NCBI RefSeq assembly: GCF_013328815.1
Contig: NZ_JABUHN010000002.1
Span: 186,001 to 250,000, forward strand
Direction: 5' to 3'
DNA length: 64,000 nucleotides
Origin: Tabrizicola fusiformis
GTDB lineage: Bacteria > Pseudomonadota > Alphaproteobacteria > Rhodobacterales > Rhodobacteraceae
The notes beneath the pieces were generated by a model that saw only the letters and a list, made by a program, of their open reading frames with translations, was not told where the DNA came from and ran no database searches. Positions 1-8,639 of the stretch are shown here, one piece after another (within the stretch, counting starts at the first letter, position 1; each line of letters begins with the position of its first letter). Both the position numbers and the translations under genes were made by a program.

Positions 1-1009
1 GGGCGGCGACGGTTGCGGCCCCGGGGTGGCGGTCGGGCAGGCGCAGCATGACAGAACCGCCGCGCTTGCCCTCGGCCTCGGGCGTAATCAGCGGCAGGTT
101 CAGCGCCTTGGCCCCGGCGATGATCCGTGCGGTCAGGCGGCGGTTATGCGCCAGCAGGGCTGCATGATCCTGTCCCGCGTGCCAGTCGAGCGCCGGAAGC
201 GAGGCGACGGCGGACATCACCGCCGGCGTTCCTGCGTCAAAGCGGCGGATGTCGGGGGCAAAGGCAAAGCGGGTGATGTCCCAGTTGAACGGATTCTCCT
301 GACTGAACCAGCCGCGCAGAACGGGCTGACAGCGGGCGATCAACTCGGGCGCGACATGCAGGATGCCTGCGCCGGGGGTGCCGCACATCCATTTCAGGCT
401 GGTCGAGACGGTGAAATCCACCGCAGGCGCCGTCACGTCAAACGGCAGAAGGCCGGCGCCTTGGGTGATGTCCGCCCCGATCAGGCTGCCCATCTGCCGG
501 CCATGCGCCACCATGCGGGCAAGGTCGATCCGGTGCGAAGAGGTGGAGGACACCCAGGTCAGCAGGGCAAGACCGACTTCGGGTGTCCATGCCTCAAGAA
601 AATCGTCATCCTCGACATGGGCGGCGCCTTGCCGCAGCGGCACCGTTTTCAGCGTGAAGCCAAGGCGGGGGGCAAGGCCCTGCAACAGGAAATGGTTCGA
701 CGGGAAGCAATCGGCCCCCACCAGAACCTGCCGCCCGCGCAGCACGTCTTCGGGCAGCGCGGTGAGCAGGGCATGGGTGGCGGCGGTCACGCTTTCGGCA
801 TGGGTCAGGCTGCCTTCGGGCGCGTTCAGGATCGCACGCCAGCGGGCAAGGAAGCTTTGGCAGAGCGGCAGCACCGCGCCCCATTGGCTGTCATCCGGGC
901 GGCCCCAGATGGCGGCAAATTCGGCCAGCGCCCGGGCAAGGTCGGCCGCCTTGCCGGGATACATCCCGATCGAGTGGTAAAGGAAATAGCTGTCGCCCAT
1001 GTTGCCCAT
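1..1009 (-). CDS. Kynureninase-like PLP-dependent enzyme (aminotransferase class V), 3' end outside window
   Basis: The gene enters from the left edge, so its C-terminal end is missing; 336 codons are visible and the minus-strand frame is open from 1009 to the edge. The protein reads as a fold-type I PLP enzyme of the class V/kynureninase group. SLKWMCGTPGAG carries the likely Schiff-base lysine, ADITQGAG supplies the Asp expected to contact the pyridine nitrogen, and GGSVMLRLPDRH near the cut end fits the C-terminal small domain. Kynurenine cleavage to anthranilate is the commonest role of this group, but no other tryptophan-catabolism gene is nearby, so the substrate is open. The ATG at 1009 has a G-rich tract upstream; in-frame ATGs at 1024 and 1000 are alternatives. 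Confidence 0.75.
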   Translation of the reverse strand, partial: MGNMGDSYFLYHSIGMYPGKAADLARALAEFAAIWGRPDDSQWGAVLPLCQSFLARWRAILNAPEGSLTHAESVTAATHALLTALPEDVLRGRQVLVGADCFPSNHFLLQGLAPRLGFTLKTVPLRQGAAHVEDDDFLEAWTPEVGLALLTWVSSTSSHRIDLARMVAHGRQMGSLIGADITQGAGLLPFDVTAPAVDFTVSTSLKWMCGTPGAGILHVAPELIARCQPVLRGWFSQENPFNWDITRFAFAPDIRRFDAGTPAVMSAVASLPALDWHAGQDHAALLAHNRRLTARIIAGAKALNLPLITPEAEGKRGGSVMLRLPDRHPGAATVAA

Positions 1010-1115
1010 GCTGCGGCCCCCCATGCTCTGGCCCCGTCGCGTCCTGCCGGGGTTGTTCCACGGCAGGGGGCGGCTGGCAAGGGTCCGAGGCAGGGGGCAG
1101 AACGAAGGCGGGGCA

Positions 1116-1436
1116 TCAGTGCAGCGCGGCGCCGTCGCGGCGGATCGGCCAGCCGGGGCGGACGGGCGGCAGGGGGACGGGCAGGGGAAGGCAGCGCAAC
1201 ACCTGCACGCACCGCTCGCGCCGATATTGCGGATCGTTCAGGATCGGTTCGGGCAGAAGGGACGGGGCAAACCGGCTTTGCCGCAGCGTGATCAGTTCAA
1301 CCCGGGTCCAGCGGCCCTGTGCCGCCAGATCGGGACGTTGCAGCAGAAGCTGGCGCAAGGCCGCCTCCCGCGCTTTGAGCCGGGCGATTTCTGCCCGAAT
1401 ATCAGCGAGTTCATCGGCAGGGTGGAGTTTGTGCAA
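1116..1436 (-). CDS. Small conserved-looking hypothetical protein with TTG start
   Basis: I do not recognise a named family. The 106-residue product begins with a predicted charged helix (ADELADIRAEIARLKARE), likely a short coiled coil, followed by a basic, Pro- and Leu-rich half. I chose the TTG at 1436 because GGAGG sits five bases upstream, better than anything before the only in-frame ATG at 1574. Starting at 1574 would add about 46 residues of low-complexity sequence. It lies upstream of the kynureninase-like gene in the same direction and could be co-transcribed. No membrane segment or signal peptide is seen. Gene status is inferred from the ribosome site and the amphipathic helix. Confidence 0.55.
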   Translation of the reverse strand: MHKLHPADELADIRAEIARLKAREAALRQLLLQRPDLAAQGRWTRVELITLRQSRFAPSLLPEPILNDPQYRRERCVQVLRCLPLPVPLPPVRPGWPIRRDGAALH

Positions 1437-1547
1437 GGCGGCCTCCGGTGCAGGATGGGGCGGATCGGGCCAGCCTTGCGCAAGAGGGTTAACGAATCCC
1501 CCAACAGGCCCTGCGACATCGCGAGCATGGGCGATGACGGTTGCATC

Positions 1548-1590
1548 TTGACAGCCGCCACATATCATATTCACTTAATGGAATATATTC
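1548..1590. promoter_or_regulatory. AT-rich bidirectional promoter-like region
   Basis: The gap between the leftward gene starting at 1436 and pcm at 1720 contains the only AT-rich stretch nearby. It has a TTGACA hexamer at 1548-1553 and a perfect 10-bp palindrome GAATATATTC at 1581-1590. No well-spaced -10 hexamer follows TTGACA, so an exact promoter cannot be fixed. A regulatory role for both flanking genes is inference. Confidence 0.3.
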
Positions 1591-1719
1591 GGCCGGGCAC
1601 CTGCCGGTTTTTGCACCCGTCTGCGACGAAAAACCCGCAGCCCGGCGTATCAGCCCTTGCAGGACAGGTTGCCCCGCCCTTCCTTATGTGGCAAGATGGA
1701 TGCAGGAATAACTAGACCG

Positions 1720-2385
1720 ATGAGTTCAGAGATGAGCGATTACACCGCCCGCCGCGTGATGATGGTCGATACCCAGGTCCGCCCCTCGGATGTGACCAAG
1801 TTTCCCATCATCGAAGCCATGCTCTCGGTCCCGCGTGAGGCATTCGTGCCCGCAGACCGCAGCGAGGCGGCCTATGTCGGCGAGAATGTGCCGCTGGCGC
1901 CGGGCAGGGTTGTGCTTGAGGCGCGCACTCTGGCCAAGATGCTGGACGCGCTGGACATTCAGCCGGGCGAGCTGGTGCTGGATATCGGTTGCGGCCTTGG
2001 CTATTCGGCGGCGGTGATCGCACGCATGGCCGAAGCGGTCGTCGCGGTGGAAGAGGATGAGACGCTGGCCGCCGGTGCGACCGCCGCGCTGACGGCGCAG
2101 GGCGTGGACAATGCGGTGGTGATGGTGGCCACCCTTGCCGCCGGGGCGCCCAAGCACGGCCCCTATGATGCGATCACCCTGCAGGGTGGTGTGGAAACCC
2201 TGCCCGAGGCGCTTCTGGCGCAGCTCAAGGAAGGCGGGCGGATCGGCGCCGTCTTCATGGAGGGCGCGCTGGGCAAGGTGAAGATCGGATACAAGGAAGG
2301 CGGCCGGATCACCTGGCGCTTTGCCTTCAACGCGACGGCCCCGGTTCTGCCGGGCTTTGCCGTTGCACGGAGCTTCGCGCTCTGA
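1720..2385 (+). CDS. pcm: Protein-L-isoaspartate O-methyltransferase
   Basis: A 221-residue SAM-dependent methyltransferase of the PCMT family. It would methylate L-isoaspartyl residues in damaged proteins so that they revert to L-Asp. The SAM motif [10 protein letters not shown] is at residues 88-96. The N-terminal region has the family pattern [10 protein letters not shown] and VPREAFVP. The ATG at 1720 gives MSSEMSDY; an internal ATG at 1732 is nearly as good and I cannot decide between them. The tolC-type gene follows 77 bp downstream on the same strand, an arrangement often seen in rhodobacterial genomes. In some members of this alphaproteobacterial subgroup the catalytic region is divergent, so activity is inferred. 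Confidence 0.88.
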   Translation: MSSEMSDYTARRVMMVDTQVRPSDVTKFPIIEAMLSVPREAFVPADRSEAAYVGENVPLAPGRVVLEARTLAKMLDALDIQPGELVLDIGCGLGYSAAVIARMAEAVVAVEEDETLAAGATAALTAQGVDNAVVMVATLAAGAPKHGPYDAITLQGGVETLPEALLAQLKEGGRIGAVFMEGALGKVKIGYKEGGRITWRFAFNATAPVLPGFAVARSFAL

Positions 2386-2462
2386 CAGGCCGGGCCGCTG
2401 GCGCGGTCCCGCCCCGGAATTGGCAGGTCCGGTCCCAAGGGTCCGGGCGAAGGACAGGGAAC

Positions 2463-3854
2463 GTGCGGATGCGGAAGATCGTAAGGGTTCTGGGGCTGGT
2501 GGCAGGCATGGCCACCGCGCCGGTGGTGGCCGGGGCCGAGACGCTGGCCGATGCACTGGTGGCGGCCTATACCAATTCGAACCTCTTGGACCAGAACCAG
2601 GCCGTGCTGCGCGCAGCGGATGAGGATGCGGCGATTGCCGTCGCCAGCCTGCGCCCGGTGGTGAATTTCGTGGCTCAGGCGGGCTGGCGGAAATATGACA
2701 ATGACACCGCCAGCGGTTCGTTGCCGCGCGCGAATTTCGAGACCACCTCGTCCTCGCTGTCGCTGACGGCGCAGATGGTGCTTTGGGCCGGCGGGCGCGG
2801 GCAGTTGCGCGCCGATGCGGCCCGCGAGGCGGTGCTGGCCACGCGCTCGGCCCTTGTCTCGGTCGAGCAGGAGGTGCTGTTGAATGCGGTGGCCGCCTAT
2901 GTGCGCTATGGACTTGCGGCCGAAATCGTTGGGCTGCGCGAATCCAACGTGCGGGTGATCACCAAGGAACTGCGCGCCGCCAAGGACCGTTTCGACGTGG
3001 GCGAAATCACCCAGACCGACGTGTCGCAGGCCGAAGCGGCGCTGGCGCTGGCGCAGGCCAATCTCGCCGCGGCGCAGGGTGACCTGATGATCGCGCGCGA
3101 GAACTACAAGGCCGCGACCGGCCATTATCCGGGCCGCCTTTCGGGCCTGCCGAAACCGCCCGCCACCGCCAAATCGCTGGAAGAGGCCAAGGCCGTGGCG
3201 CAACGCGGCCATCCGGCGGTGATCCAGGTGCAGCATCAGGCCAAGGCCGCCGAACTGGGTGTGCAGATTGCCAAGACCGTGCTGGGGCCGACGGTTTCCG
3301 GCGAAGTTTCGGTCGGCAAGGATCTGGACACCGGGATCGGCAATGTCGGCGCGGGCCTGTCCTTCAACCAGACGCTTTATGCGGGCGGCGGCAATTCGGC
3401 CAGCTACCGGCAGGCACTGGCCAACAAGGATGCGGCGCGGGCAGGTCTGTTGCAGACCGTGGTCGGGGTCGAACAATCGGTCGGCACCGCCTGGGCGAAC
3501 CTTGCCGTGGCCAATGCCTCGATCGACGCCAGCCGCAAGCAGATTGCCGCGGCACAGCGCGCCTTTGACGGCGTGCGCGAAGAGGCGACGCTGGGCGCGC
3601 GCACCACGCTGGACGTGCTGAACGCCGAGCAGGATCTGCTGTCGGCCCGCGCGGCCCGGCTTGAGGCCGAGGCGAACCGCTATATCGGCATCTACAACCT
3701 TCTGGCGACGATGGGCCTGCTGACGGCGGAACATCTCAAGCTGGGCGTGCCGACCTATGACCCGGAAGCCTATTACAACGCCGTCAAGGATGCCCCGGCG
3801 ATGAGCGCGCAGGGCAAGGCGCTGGACCGGATCCTGAAAAAGATCGGCAATTGA
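2463..3854 (+). CDS. tolC: TolC family outer membrane efflux protein
   Basis: A 463-residue type I secretion/efflux outer membrane channel. A signal peptide is seen (GLVAGMATAPVVAGA, cleavage likely just after), followed by two OEP repeats rich in Ala/Gln coiled-coil helices, as in TolC trimers. The motif DVGEITQTDVSQAEAALA is typical of the first repeat, and ARTTLDVLNAEQDL is its counterpart in the second. It would pair with inner-membrane pumps and adaptor proteins encoded elsewhere. The start is GTG at 2463 with AGGGA just upstream; an ATG two codons later is possible. A GC-rich hairpin follows the stop. Confidence 0.9.
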   Translation: MRMRKIVRVLGLVAGMATAPVVAGAETLADALVAAYTNSNLLDQNQAVLRAADEDAAIAVASLRPVVNFVAQAGWRKYDNDTASGSLPRANFETTSSSLSLTAQMVLWAGGRGQLRADAAREAVLATRSALVSVEQEVLLNAVAAYVRYGLAAEIVGLRESNVRVITKELRAAKDRFDVGEITQTDVSQAEAALALAQANLAAAQGDLMIARENYKAATGHYPGRLSGLPKPPATAKSLEEAKAVAQRGHPAVIQVQHQAKAAELGVQIAKTVLGPTVSGEVSVGKDLDTGIGNVGAGLSFNQTLYAGGGNSASYRQALANKDAARAGLLQTVVGVEQSVGTAWANLAVANASIDASRKQIAAAQRAFDGVREEATLGARTTLDVLNAEQDLLSARAARLEAEANRYIGIYNLLATMGLLTAEHLKLGVPTYDPEAYYNAVKDAPAMSAQGKALDRILKKIGN

Positions 3855-3861
3855 GGTGCTT

Positions 3862-3884
3862 CCCGGCCCCGTTGCGGGGCCGGG
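3862..3884 (+). terminator. Hairpin after tolC
   Basis: CCCGGCCCCG at 3862-3871 pairs perfectly with CGGGGCCGGG at 3875-3884 across a TTG loop. Only a weak T-rich stretch follows, so it may be a Rho-assisted or partial terminator. Confidence 0.5.
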
Positions 3885-3953
3885 GCATTCTTGTCTTGAC
3901 GGCCCTTCGCGGCTAGACTGCGACGAGAATGCAATAATTCAGCCGAGGCGGGC

Positions 3954-4712
3954 ATGTCCGAACCCCTGAGCGCGGTCGAGATCGAGGATGTTCTGTCGTC
4001 GATCCGGCGACTGGTTTCCGATGATCTGCGGCCCGCCGCCCGGCCCATGGCCGACCCGGATGCCGGCAAGCTGATCCTGACGCCCGCCCTGCGCGTGGTG
4101 CAAGAGACGCCGCCCCGTGCGCCGGATGCCGCCATCGAAAGCGTTGTCGCGGGGCTGGGGGCTGCGGTCGATGCCCGTGCCGAGGATTGGGAATCTGAAA
4201 CCGGCGATCCCGCCCCGGCGGCTGCGGCGGTCAGTGCCGACAGTGATTGGGACATTCCGCCAGGCCCGGAAACCGCGGATGAGGCCGAGGTTCTGGCGGT
4301 GCAGTTCCACGCCCGCCCGCGCAGCACATTGCAACCCGCCGAGGTGATCCCGGCGCCGGTGGCCGAGCCGGTTCCCGGCTGGGCGCAGGAGGGCGAGGAC
4401 GAGGCACCCGAGCCGGCGCGCTGGGCCGCTGCCACCATCGAACCCGATGCCGCCTGGGCCGACGAGGCCGAAGCGCAGGTTCTGGAAGAACTCTCGGACG
4501 AGATTGCCGCCGCTGCCCCGCTTGACCGGATGGCCGAGGCGGCGGAAGCGGCCGGTTATGACGCCTATGAGGATGAGGCGCTGCGCGAACTGGTGCGCGA
4601 CCTGATCGTCGAGGAATTGCAGGGGCCGCTGGGCGCCCGCATCACCCGCAACATCCGCAAGCTGGTGCGGGCCGAGATTGCCCGCGCGCTGGCCGCCGAA
4701 CAGCTTTACTGA
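3954..4712 (+). CDS. PopZ/DUF2497-like acidic protein
   Basis: A 252-residue protein with conserved ends and a disordered, Ala/Pro/Glu/Asp-rich middle. The N-terminal helix IEDVLSSIRRLVSDD (about residues 10-24) is the short motif shared with DUF2497/PopZ proteins. The C-terminal amphipathic helices ELVRDLIVEELQGPLG and ITRNIRKLVRAEIARAL resemble the PopZ oligomerisation region. PopZ organises cell poles and anchors the chromosome-partition machinery in Caulobacter; rhodobacterial members are annotated only as hypothetical. The call rests on architecture and two short motifs, not on overall similarity. It is convergent with the next gene, with a strong shared terminator between them. Confidence 0.6.
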   Translation: MSEPLSAVEIEDVLSSIRRLVSDDLRPAARPMADPDAGKLILTPALRVVQETPPRAPDAAIESVVAGLGAAVDARAEDWESETGDPAPAAAAVSADSDWDIPPGPETADEAEVLAVQFHARPRSTLQPAEVIPAPVAEPVPGWAQEGEDEAPEPARWAAATIEPDAAWADEAEAQVLEELSDEIAAAAPLDRMAEAAEAAGYDAYEDEALRELVRDLIVEELQGPLGARITRNIRKLVRAEIARALAAEQLY

Positions 4713-4724
4713 GGCAAGGCGCAA

Positions 4725-4762
4725 AAGCAAAACGCGCATCCCACGGGATGCGCGTTTTGCTT
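4725..4762. terminator. Bidirectional intrinsic terminator
   Basis: An 18-bp perfect inverted repeat, arms 4725-4742 and 4745-4762, with a two-base nominal loop. The outer part of the stem is A/T-rich, giving TTTTGCTT on one strand and the same on the other. It sits between two convergent genes and can end transcription from both sides. Confidence 0.85.
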
Positions 4763-4781
4763 TGCCTGCGGAACGCAGGTA

Positions 4782-5108
4782 TCAGGCGGCCTCGGCCTGT
4801 TCCAGTTCCAGCGCGTGGCGACGCTCGGATTCCTCGCGGCTGAGAGCGACCGAGGTGCGCACGCCTTTCGAGACGAATTCCATCAGCCCCTTGACCACCC
4901 GTTCGTTCGGGTCGATCCCGGCGCAGGACAGCACTTCACGCCCGTCGCGCGACCGCGCCCAGCGGGCGATCTGATCGGGGCCGTTGCCGTATTTTTTATC
5001 ATCCGCAATGGCATCATCCAATGCGGCAAGCACAACCGCCGCAAAAAGCTTGCGTGCGCGCTGGCCTTGTTCGAAGTTGAAGGCTGTGCTGTCGATCGTA
5101 TCGAGCAT
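4782..5108 (-). CDS. Small conserved protein, DUF6280-like
   Basis: A 108-residue soluble protein without signal peptide. The core ARKLFAAVVLAALDDAIADD, then YGNGPDQIARWARSRDGREV and SCAGIDPNERVV, strongly resembles a family I know only from rhodobacterial genomes as an uncharacterised domain (DUF6280). The strong conservation remembered for this core suggests a housekeeping role, but function is unknown. ATG at 5108 is preferred; a GTG immediately before it (5111) is also in frame. It is divergent from efp, sharing a 217-bp upstream region. Confidence 0.75.
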   Translation of the reverse strand: MLDTIDSTAFNFEQGQRARKLFAAVVLAALDDAIADDKKYGNGPDQIARWARSRDGREVLSCAGIDPNERVVKGLMEFVSKGVRTSVALSREESERRHALELEQAEAA

Positions 5109-5253
5109 CACCTGGTCCTTTTATTCTTGCTCTTGTATTCGTTCGCGTCCTGCGCTTGTAACGATTTGAATACGATTCGGGGGCTCATCTTTCTCATAGC
5201 AGCTATGCAGGCACTGCATGGCTTGCGGAGTCACCCCACCGTATCTAGTCGGC

Positions 5254-5282
5254 TTGCGCCAGACCGACCGCCCAGATATAGG
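5254..5282 (+). promoter_or_regulatory. Candidate sigma-70-type promoter of efp
   Basis: TTGCGC (5254-5259) and TATAGG (5277-5282) are separated by 17 bp and lie 43 bp before the efp start. This is the best-spaced pair in the intergenic region. No start site has been mapped. Confidence 0.45.
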
Positions 5283-5325
5283 GGCGCGCAGGATCAGATC
5301 AAGCTTTAGCCAAGGTTTTGCCACT

Positions 5326-5889
5326 ATGCCGAAGATCAACGGTAACGAAATCCGCCCCGGGGCGATCATCGAGCATGACAACGGGCTTTGGGCGGCGGTC
5401 AAGGTGAACCACGTCAAGCCGGGCAAGGGCGGCGCCTTTGCCCAAGTCGAGCTGAAGAACCTGCGCGACGGGCGCAAGCTGAACGAACGCTTCCGCTCGG
5501 AAGACAAGGTCGATCAGGTGCAGCTTGAGATGAAGGATCAGCAGTTCCTGTATGAAACCGATGGCCGTCTGGTGTTCATGGACACCGAAAGCTATGAGCA
5601 GATCGAGCTGGACTCGGATCTTCTGGGCGACCGCCGTCCCTTCTTGCAGGACGGCATGACGGTTTCGGTGCAGTATTACGGCGAAGAGCCGCTGAACGTG
5701 ACCATCCCGCAGAAGGTTCTGTGCAAGGTGGTGGAAACCGAGCCGGTGCAGAACGGCCAGACCGCCTCGAAATCCTACAAGCCCGCGCTTCTGGACAATG
5801 GCGTGCGCATCATGGTGCCGCCCTTCATCAATGCCGATGAGGATATCATCGTGCATACCGAACTGATGGAATATTCCGAACGCGCCTGA
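5326..5889 (+). CDS. efp: Translation elongation factor P
   Basis: A 187-residue EF-P, full length for the family, with the three OB-like domains. It binds between the P and E sites of stalled ribosomes and helps form proline-proline bonds. The tip loop [10 protein letters not shown] has Lys34, the position that is beta-lysylated in E. coli; whether it is modified here cannot be told from this window because no epmA/epmB/earP gene is present. The ATG at 5326 ([12 protein letters not shown]) is the family start. A longer in-frame extension upstream has no family counterpart. The gene stands alone between a promoter and a terminator. Confidence 0.95.
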   Translation: MPKINGNEIRPGAIIEHDNGLWAAVKVNHVKPGKGGAFAQVELKNLRDGRKLNERFRSEDKVDQVQLEMKDQQFLYETDGRLVFMDTESYEQIELDSDLLGDRRPFLQDGMTVSVQYYGEEPLNVTIPQKVLCKVVETEPVQNGQTASKSYKPALLDNGVRIMVPPFINADEDIIVHTELMEYSERA

Positions 5890-5911
5890 GCCGCCCGCAA
5901 GACTGACATAA

Positions 5912-5942
5912 GGCCGTCCGGTGTTCCGCCGGGCGGCCTTTT
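5912..5942 (+). terminator. Intrinsic terminator after efp
   Basis: GGCCGTCCGG (5912-5921) pairs with CCGGGCGGCC (5929-5938) with one G-T wobble, followed by TTTT. Confidence 0.85.
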
Positions 5943-6293
5943 GCATGGCTGGCCGCTGCCCATGGCCCGGCGTGATTCGGGATGAGCGCCCGCGAGGCAC
6001 AGGATTTCGGCGGGCGGAGGGCATCCTTCTGTGCGGAATGTCCTGAACAGGGCAACTGTTCCGGCCGCGTGCCCCGGGGTGGCACAAGCCTTCTGTCCGG
6101 CCGGTTTCCATGGGGTGCTGCTGCACCGCAAGGGGGTGGCGGGCGAGAATGATCTTTCCCAGATATGGCGTTCCGCGCCCCGGTTGCGGCTGCCGGACGG
6201 GCCAGAAAAGAACGCCCATCCGCTTGCGTCTGACGGTTTAATCTACTGAATTAATCGTGATTAAATTGACGCCACCAGCCGCAGGATCTGCCT
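5943..6293. other. Intergenic region upstream of the sulfur cluster, with a TTAATC operator-like site
   Basis: No convincing gene is seen in these 351 bases; short open frames here lack ribosome sites and family resemblance. The last 60 bases are AT-rich. TTAATC occurs at 6238-6243 and 6251-6256 (13 bp apart), and the second copy forms a perfect dyad with GATTAA at 6259-6264 across a 2-bp centre. It lies 30 bp before the first gene of the plus-strand cluster and may bind its regulator. That role is inference; no regulator gene is adjacent. Confidence 0.4.
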
Positions 6294-7292
6294 ATGCCCT
6301 ATGCCATCAGCCTTCTGGACAAGAGCCCCGTTGCCGAAGGCACCAGTGCGGCCGAGGCGCTGCAAACCTCGGTCGCTTTCGCGCAGGCGGCAGAGCGGCT
6401 GGGCTATCACCGCATCTGGCTGGCCGAGCATCACGGCACGCCGCAACTGGCCAGTTCGGCGCCCGAGATCATGGTGGCCCATCTGCTGGCGGCGACGCGG
6501 CGCATCCGCATCGGCACCGGCGGGGTTCTGTTGCAGCATTACAGCCCCTTCAAGGTGGCCGAGGTTTTCGGCCTGCTGGCTTCGCTGGCGCCGGGGCGGG
6601 TCGATCTGGGCATCGGCAAGGCGCCGGGCGGCTTGCCCTATGGCACAAAGGCCCTGCAATCAGAGCATGGGTCGCCCCGCCGCAGCTTTGAGGCCAAGCT
6701 GGAAGAGCTGGAGCATTTCCTGAGCGACAGCCTGCCGGAAAGCCATCCGCTGCACGGTGCCCGGGCGTTGCCGCGCCCGCCGGTGCAGCCGGAGAAATTT
6801 CTGCTGGGCGCCTCGCCCGAGAGCGCGGCACTGGCCGCCCGGCTGGGCTGGGGCTTCAGCTATGCCGGCCACCATGACGGCAATCCGCAGGCGGTGGCCC
6901 GCGCGCTGGACACCTATGCCGCGGCAACGGGGCGCAAGCCCTCGCTGGCGCTGGCGGCGATCATCGCCCCGACCCGCGCCGAGGCCGAGGCACAGGGGGC
7001 TGAACATCGCATCTTCAAGGTGACATTGGCCGATGGCCATGCGGTCAACCTGCCGAATGAAGAGGCGGCGGCGGAATATGCCCGGCAGGCGGGCGGCCAG
7101 CCCTACAGCATCGAAGAGCGCCGCCCCTCGGTGCTGATCGGCACCGGGGCCGAGGTGCGGGCAGAGCTGGACGCGCTGCACCAGAGCTTCGGTGTGACCG
7201 AATTCATCCTCGACATCCCCACCGCCGACCGGGCGCAGCGTCTGGCGGCCATCGAACTCTTGGCGGCCGCCGGCCTGCGCCGCGCCGCCTGA
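6294..7292 (+). CDS. LLM class flavin-dependent oxidoreductase, MsnO8-like
   Basis: A 332-residue bacterial-luciferase-fold enzyme. It uses reduced FMN and O2, and no flavin reductase is encoded beside it. Family motifs: RIWLAEHHGTPQLASSAPE, then RIRIGTGGVLLQHYSP and APGRVDLGIGKAPGG. These match the MsnO8-like branch of the LLM family, whose substrates are mostly unknown. It is the first gene of a run of six closely packed plus-strand genes (11 bp to the next). The neighbours (second LLM enzyme, amidohydrolase, acetyltransferase, amino-acid importer) suggest oxidation of an organosulfur compound, for example an S-substituted cysteine. Confidence 0.85.
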   Translation: MPYAISLLDKSPVAEGTSAAEALQTSVAFAQAAERLGYHRIWLAEHHGTPQLASSAPEIMVAHLLAATRRIRIGTGGVLLQHYSPFKVAEVFGLLASLAPGRVDLGIGKAPGGLPYGTKALQSEHGSPRRSFEAKLEELEHFLSDSLPESHPLHGARALPRPPVQPEKFLLGASPESAALAARLGWGFSYAGHHDGNPQAVARALDTYAAATGRKPSLALAAIIAPTRAEAEAQGAEHRIFKVTLADGHAVNLPNEEAAAEYARQAGGQPYSIEERRPSVLIGTGAEVRAELDALHQSFGVTEFILDIPTADRAQRLAAIELLAAAGLRRAA

Positions 7293-7303
7293 AAGGACAG
7301 ACC

Positions 7304-8638
7304 ATGACCCAGAACATTCCCTTCGGCATCATGCTGCACGGCGCAGGCGGCCATATGAATGCGTGGAAGCATCCTTCGGGGCCGGCCGATGCCTCGGTCA
7401 ACCTTGCATTCTACATAGACATCGCCCGCAAGGCCGAGGCGGCGGGCATTGCCTTTGCCTTTGTGGCGGACGGGCTTTTCATCAATGAAAAGTCGATCCC
7501 GCATTTCCTGAACAGGTTCGAGCCGCTGACCATCCTGTCGGCGCTGGCAACGGCGACCGGCAAGATCGGCCTCGCCGGCACCGTCTCGACCAGCTATTCC
7601 GACCCGTTCACCGTGGCCCGGCAATTCGCCTCGCTTGATCTGATTTCGGGCGGGCGGGCCGGGTGGAACGTGGTCACGACCCCGCTTGAGGGCAGCGCGA
7701 AGAATTACAACCGCAGCCATCCCGACCATGCGCTGCGCTATGAGATTGCCGACGAATACCTTGCCGTGACGCAGGGGCTTTGGGATAGCTGGGACGAAGG
7801 CGCGGTGCTGCGTGACCGGGAAACCGGGCAGTTCTTTGACCCCGCCGGGCTGCACCGGCTGAACCACAAGGGGCGCTTCTTCCAGATCGAGGGGCCGCTG
7901 AACATCGGGCGCAGTCCGCAGGGGCAGCCGGTGATCTTTCAGGCCGGATCGTCGGGCGCGGGCATCGCGCTGGCGGGCAAATATGCCGATGCGGTCTTTA
8001 CCAATGTCGATACGCTGGAGGGCACTGCGGCCTTCACCCGCAAGGTGAAGGATGCGGCACAGGCCCATGGCCGGGCGCGCGGGGATGTGAAAATCTTCCC
8101 CGGCATCTCGCCCATCGTCGGCCGCACCCATGCCGAGGCCGAAGCGAAATACGAGGCGATCCGCAACTTGTCGGGCATCGACGAGGCGCTTGCCTATCTG
8201 GGCCGCTACTTCGATCACCACGATTTCACGCAATACGATCTGGACGCGGCCTTTCCCGATCTGGGCGAGATCGGGCGCAACAGCTTTCAATCCACCACCG
8301 ACCGGATCAAGGCCGATGCGGCCCGTCTGGGCAAGACGCTGCGGCAGGTCGCGCTGGAAGAGACCACGCCGCGCCCGACCTTCCTGGGCACTGGGGCGGA
8401 GGTGGCCGAAGAGATCATCCGCTGGATCGACGCCGGGGCTGCGGACGGGTTCATCCTGGGCTTTGCGGTGCAGGCCGAGGGGCTGGCGGATTTCCTGAAC
8501 CTTGTGGTGCCCGAGCTTGAGGCGCGCAGCCGCTACAGCCGCGACCTGCCGGGCAAGACGCTGCGCGACCATCTGGGCCTGCCCTTCAAGGTCAGCCGCC
8601 ACCGGACGGCACAGCGCCACGACACGGCGGCGGAATAG
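7304..8638 (+). CDS. NtaA/SnaA/SoxA/DszA-family FMN-dependent monooxygenase
   Basis: A 444-residue monooxygenase of the large LLM branch that includes nitrilotriacetate and dibenzothiophene-sulfone monooxygenases. Diagnostic stretches are AFVADGLF, ISGGRAGWNVVTTPLEGS, NYNRSHPDHALRYEIADEY and PVIFQAGSSGAG. These enzymes use FMNH2 and O2 to cleave C-N or C-S bonds. B. subtilis YxeK and CmoJ, which act on N-acetylated S-substituted cysteines, belong to the same branch, so a sulfur-releasing role fits the neighbourhood. It is preceded by AAAGGA 8 bp before the ATG and followed after one base by the amidohydrolase, so translation is probably coupled. Confidence 0.9.
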   Translation: MTQNIPFGIMLHGAGGHMNAWKHPSGPADASVNLAFYIDIARKAEAAGIAFAFVADGLFINEKSIPHFLNRFEPLTILSALATATGKIGLAGTVSTSYSDPFTVARQFASLDLISGGRAGWNVVTTPLEGSAKNYNRSHPDHALRYEIADEYLAVTQGLWDSWDEGAVLRDRETGQFFDPAGLHRLNHKGRFFQIEGPLNIGRSPQGQPVIFQAGSSGAGIALAGKYADAVFTNVDTLEGTAAFTRKVKDAAQAHGRARGDVKIFPGISPIVGRTHAEAEAKYEAIRNLSGIDEALAYLGRYFDHHDFTQYDLDAAFPDLGEIGRNSFQSTTDRIKADAARLGKTLRQVALEETTPRPTFLGTGAEVAEEIIRWIDAGAADGFILGFAVQAEGLADFLNLVVPELEARSRYSRDLPGKTLRDHLGLPFKVSRHRTAQRHDTAAE

Positions 8639-8639
8639 C

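Noticed and set aside
26-1291. A 421-codon plus-strand frame at the left edge
   Set aside because: The opposite strand encodes a PLP enzyme with recognisable motifs. The plus frame gives Gly/Arg/Gln-rich sequence without structure.
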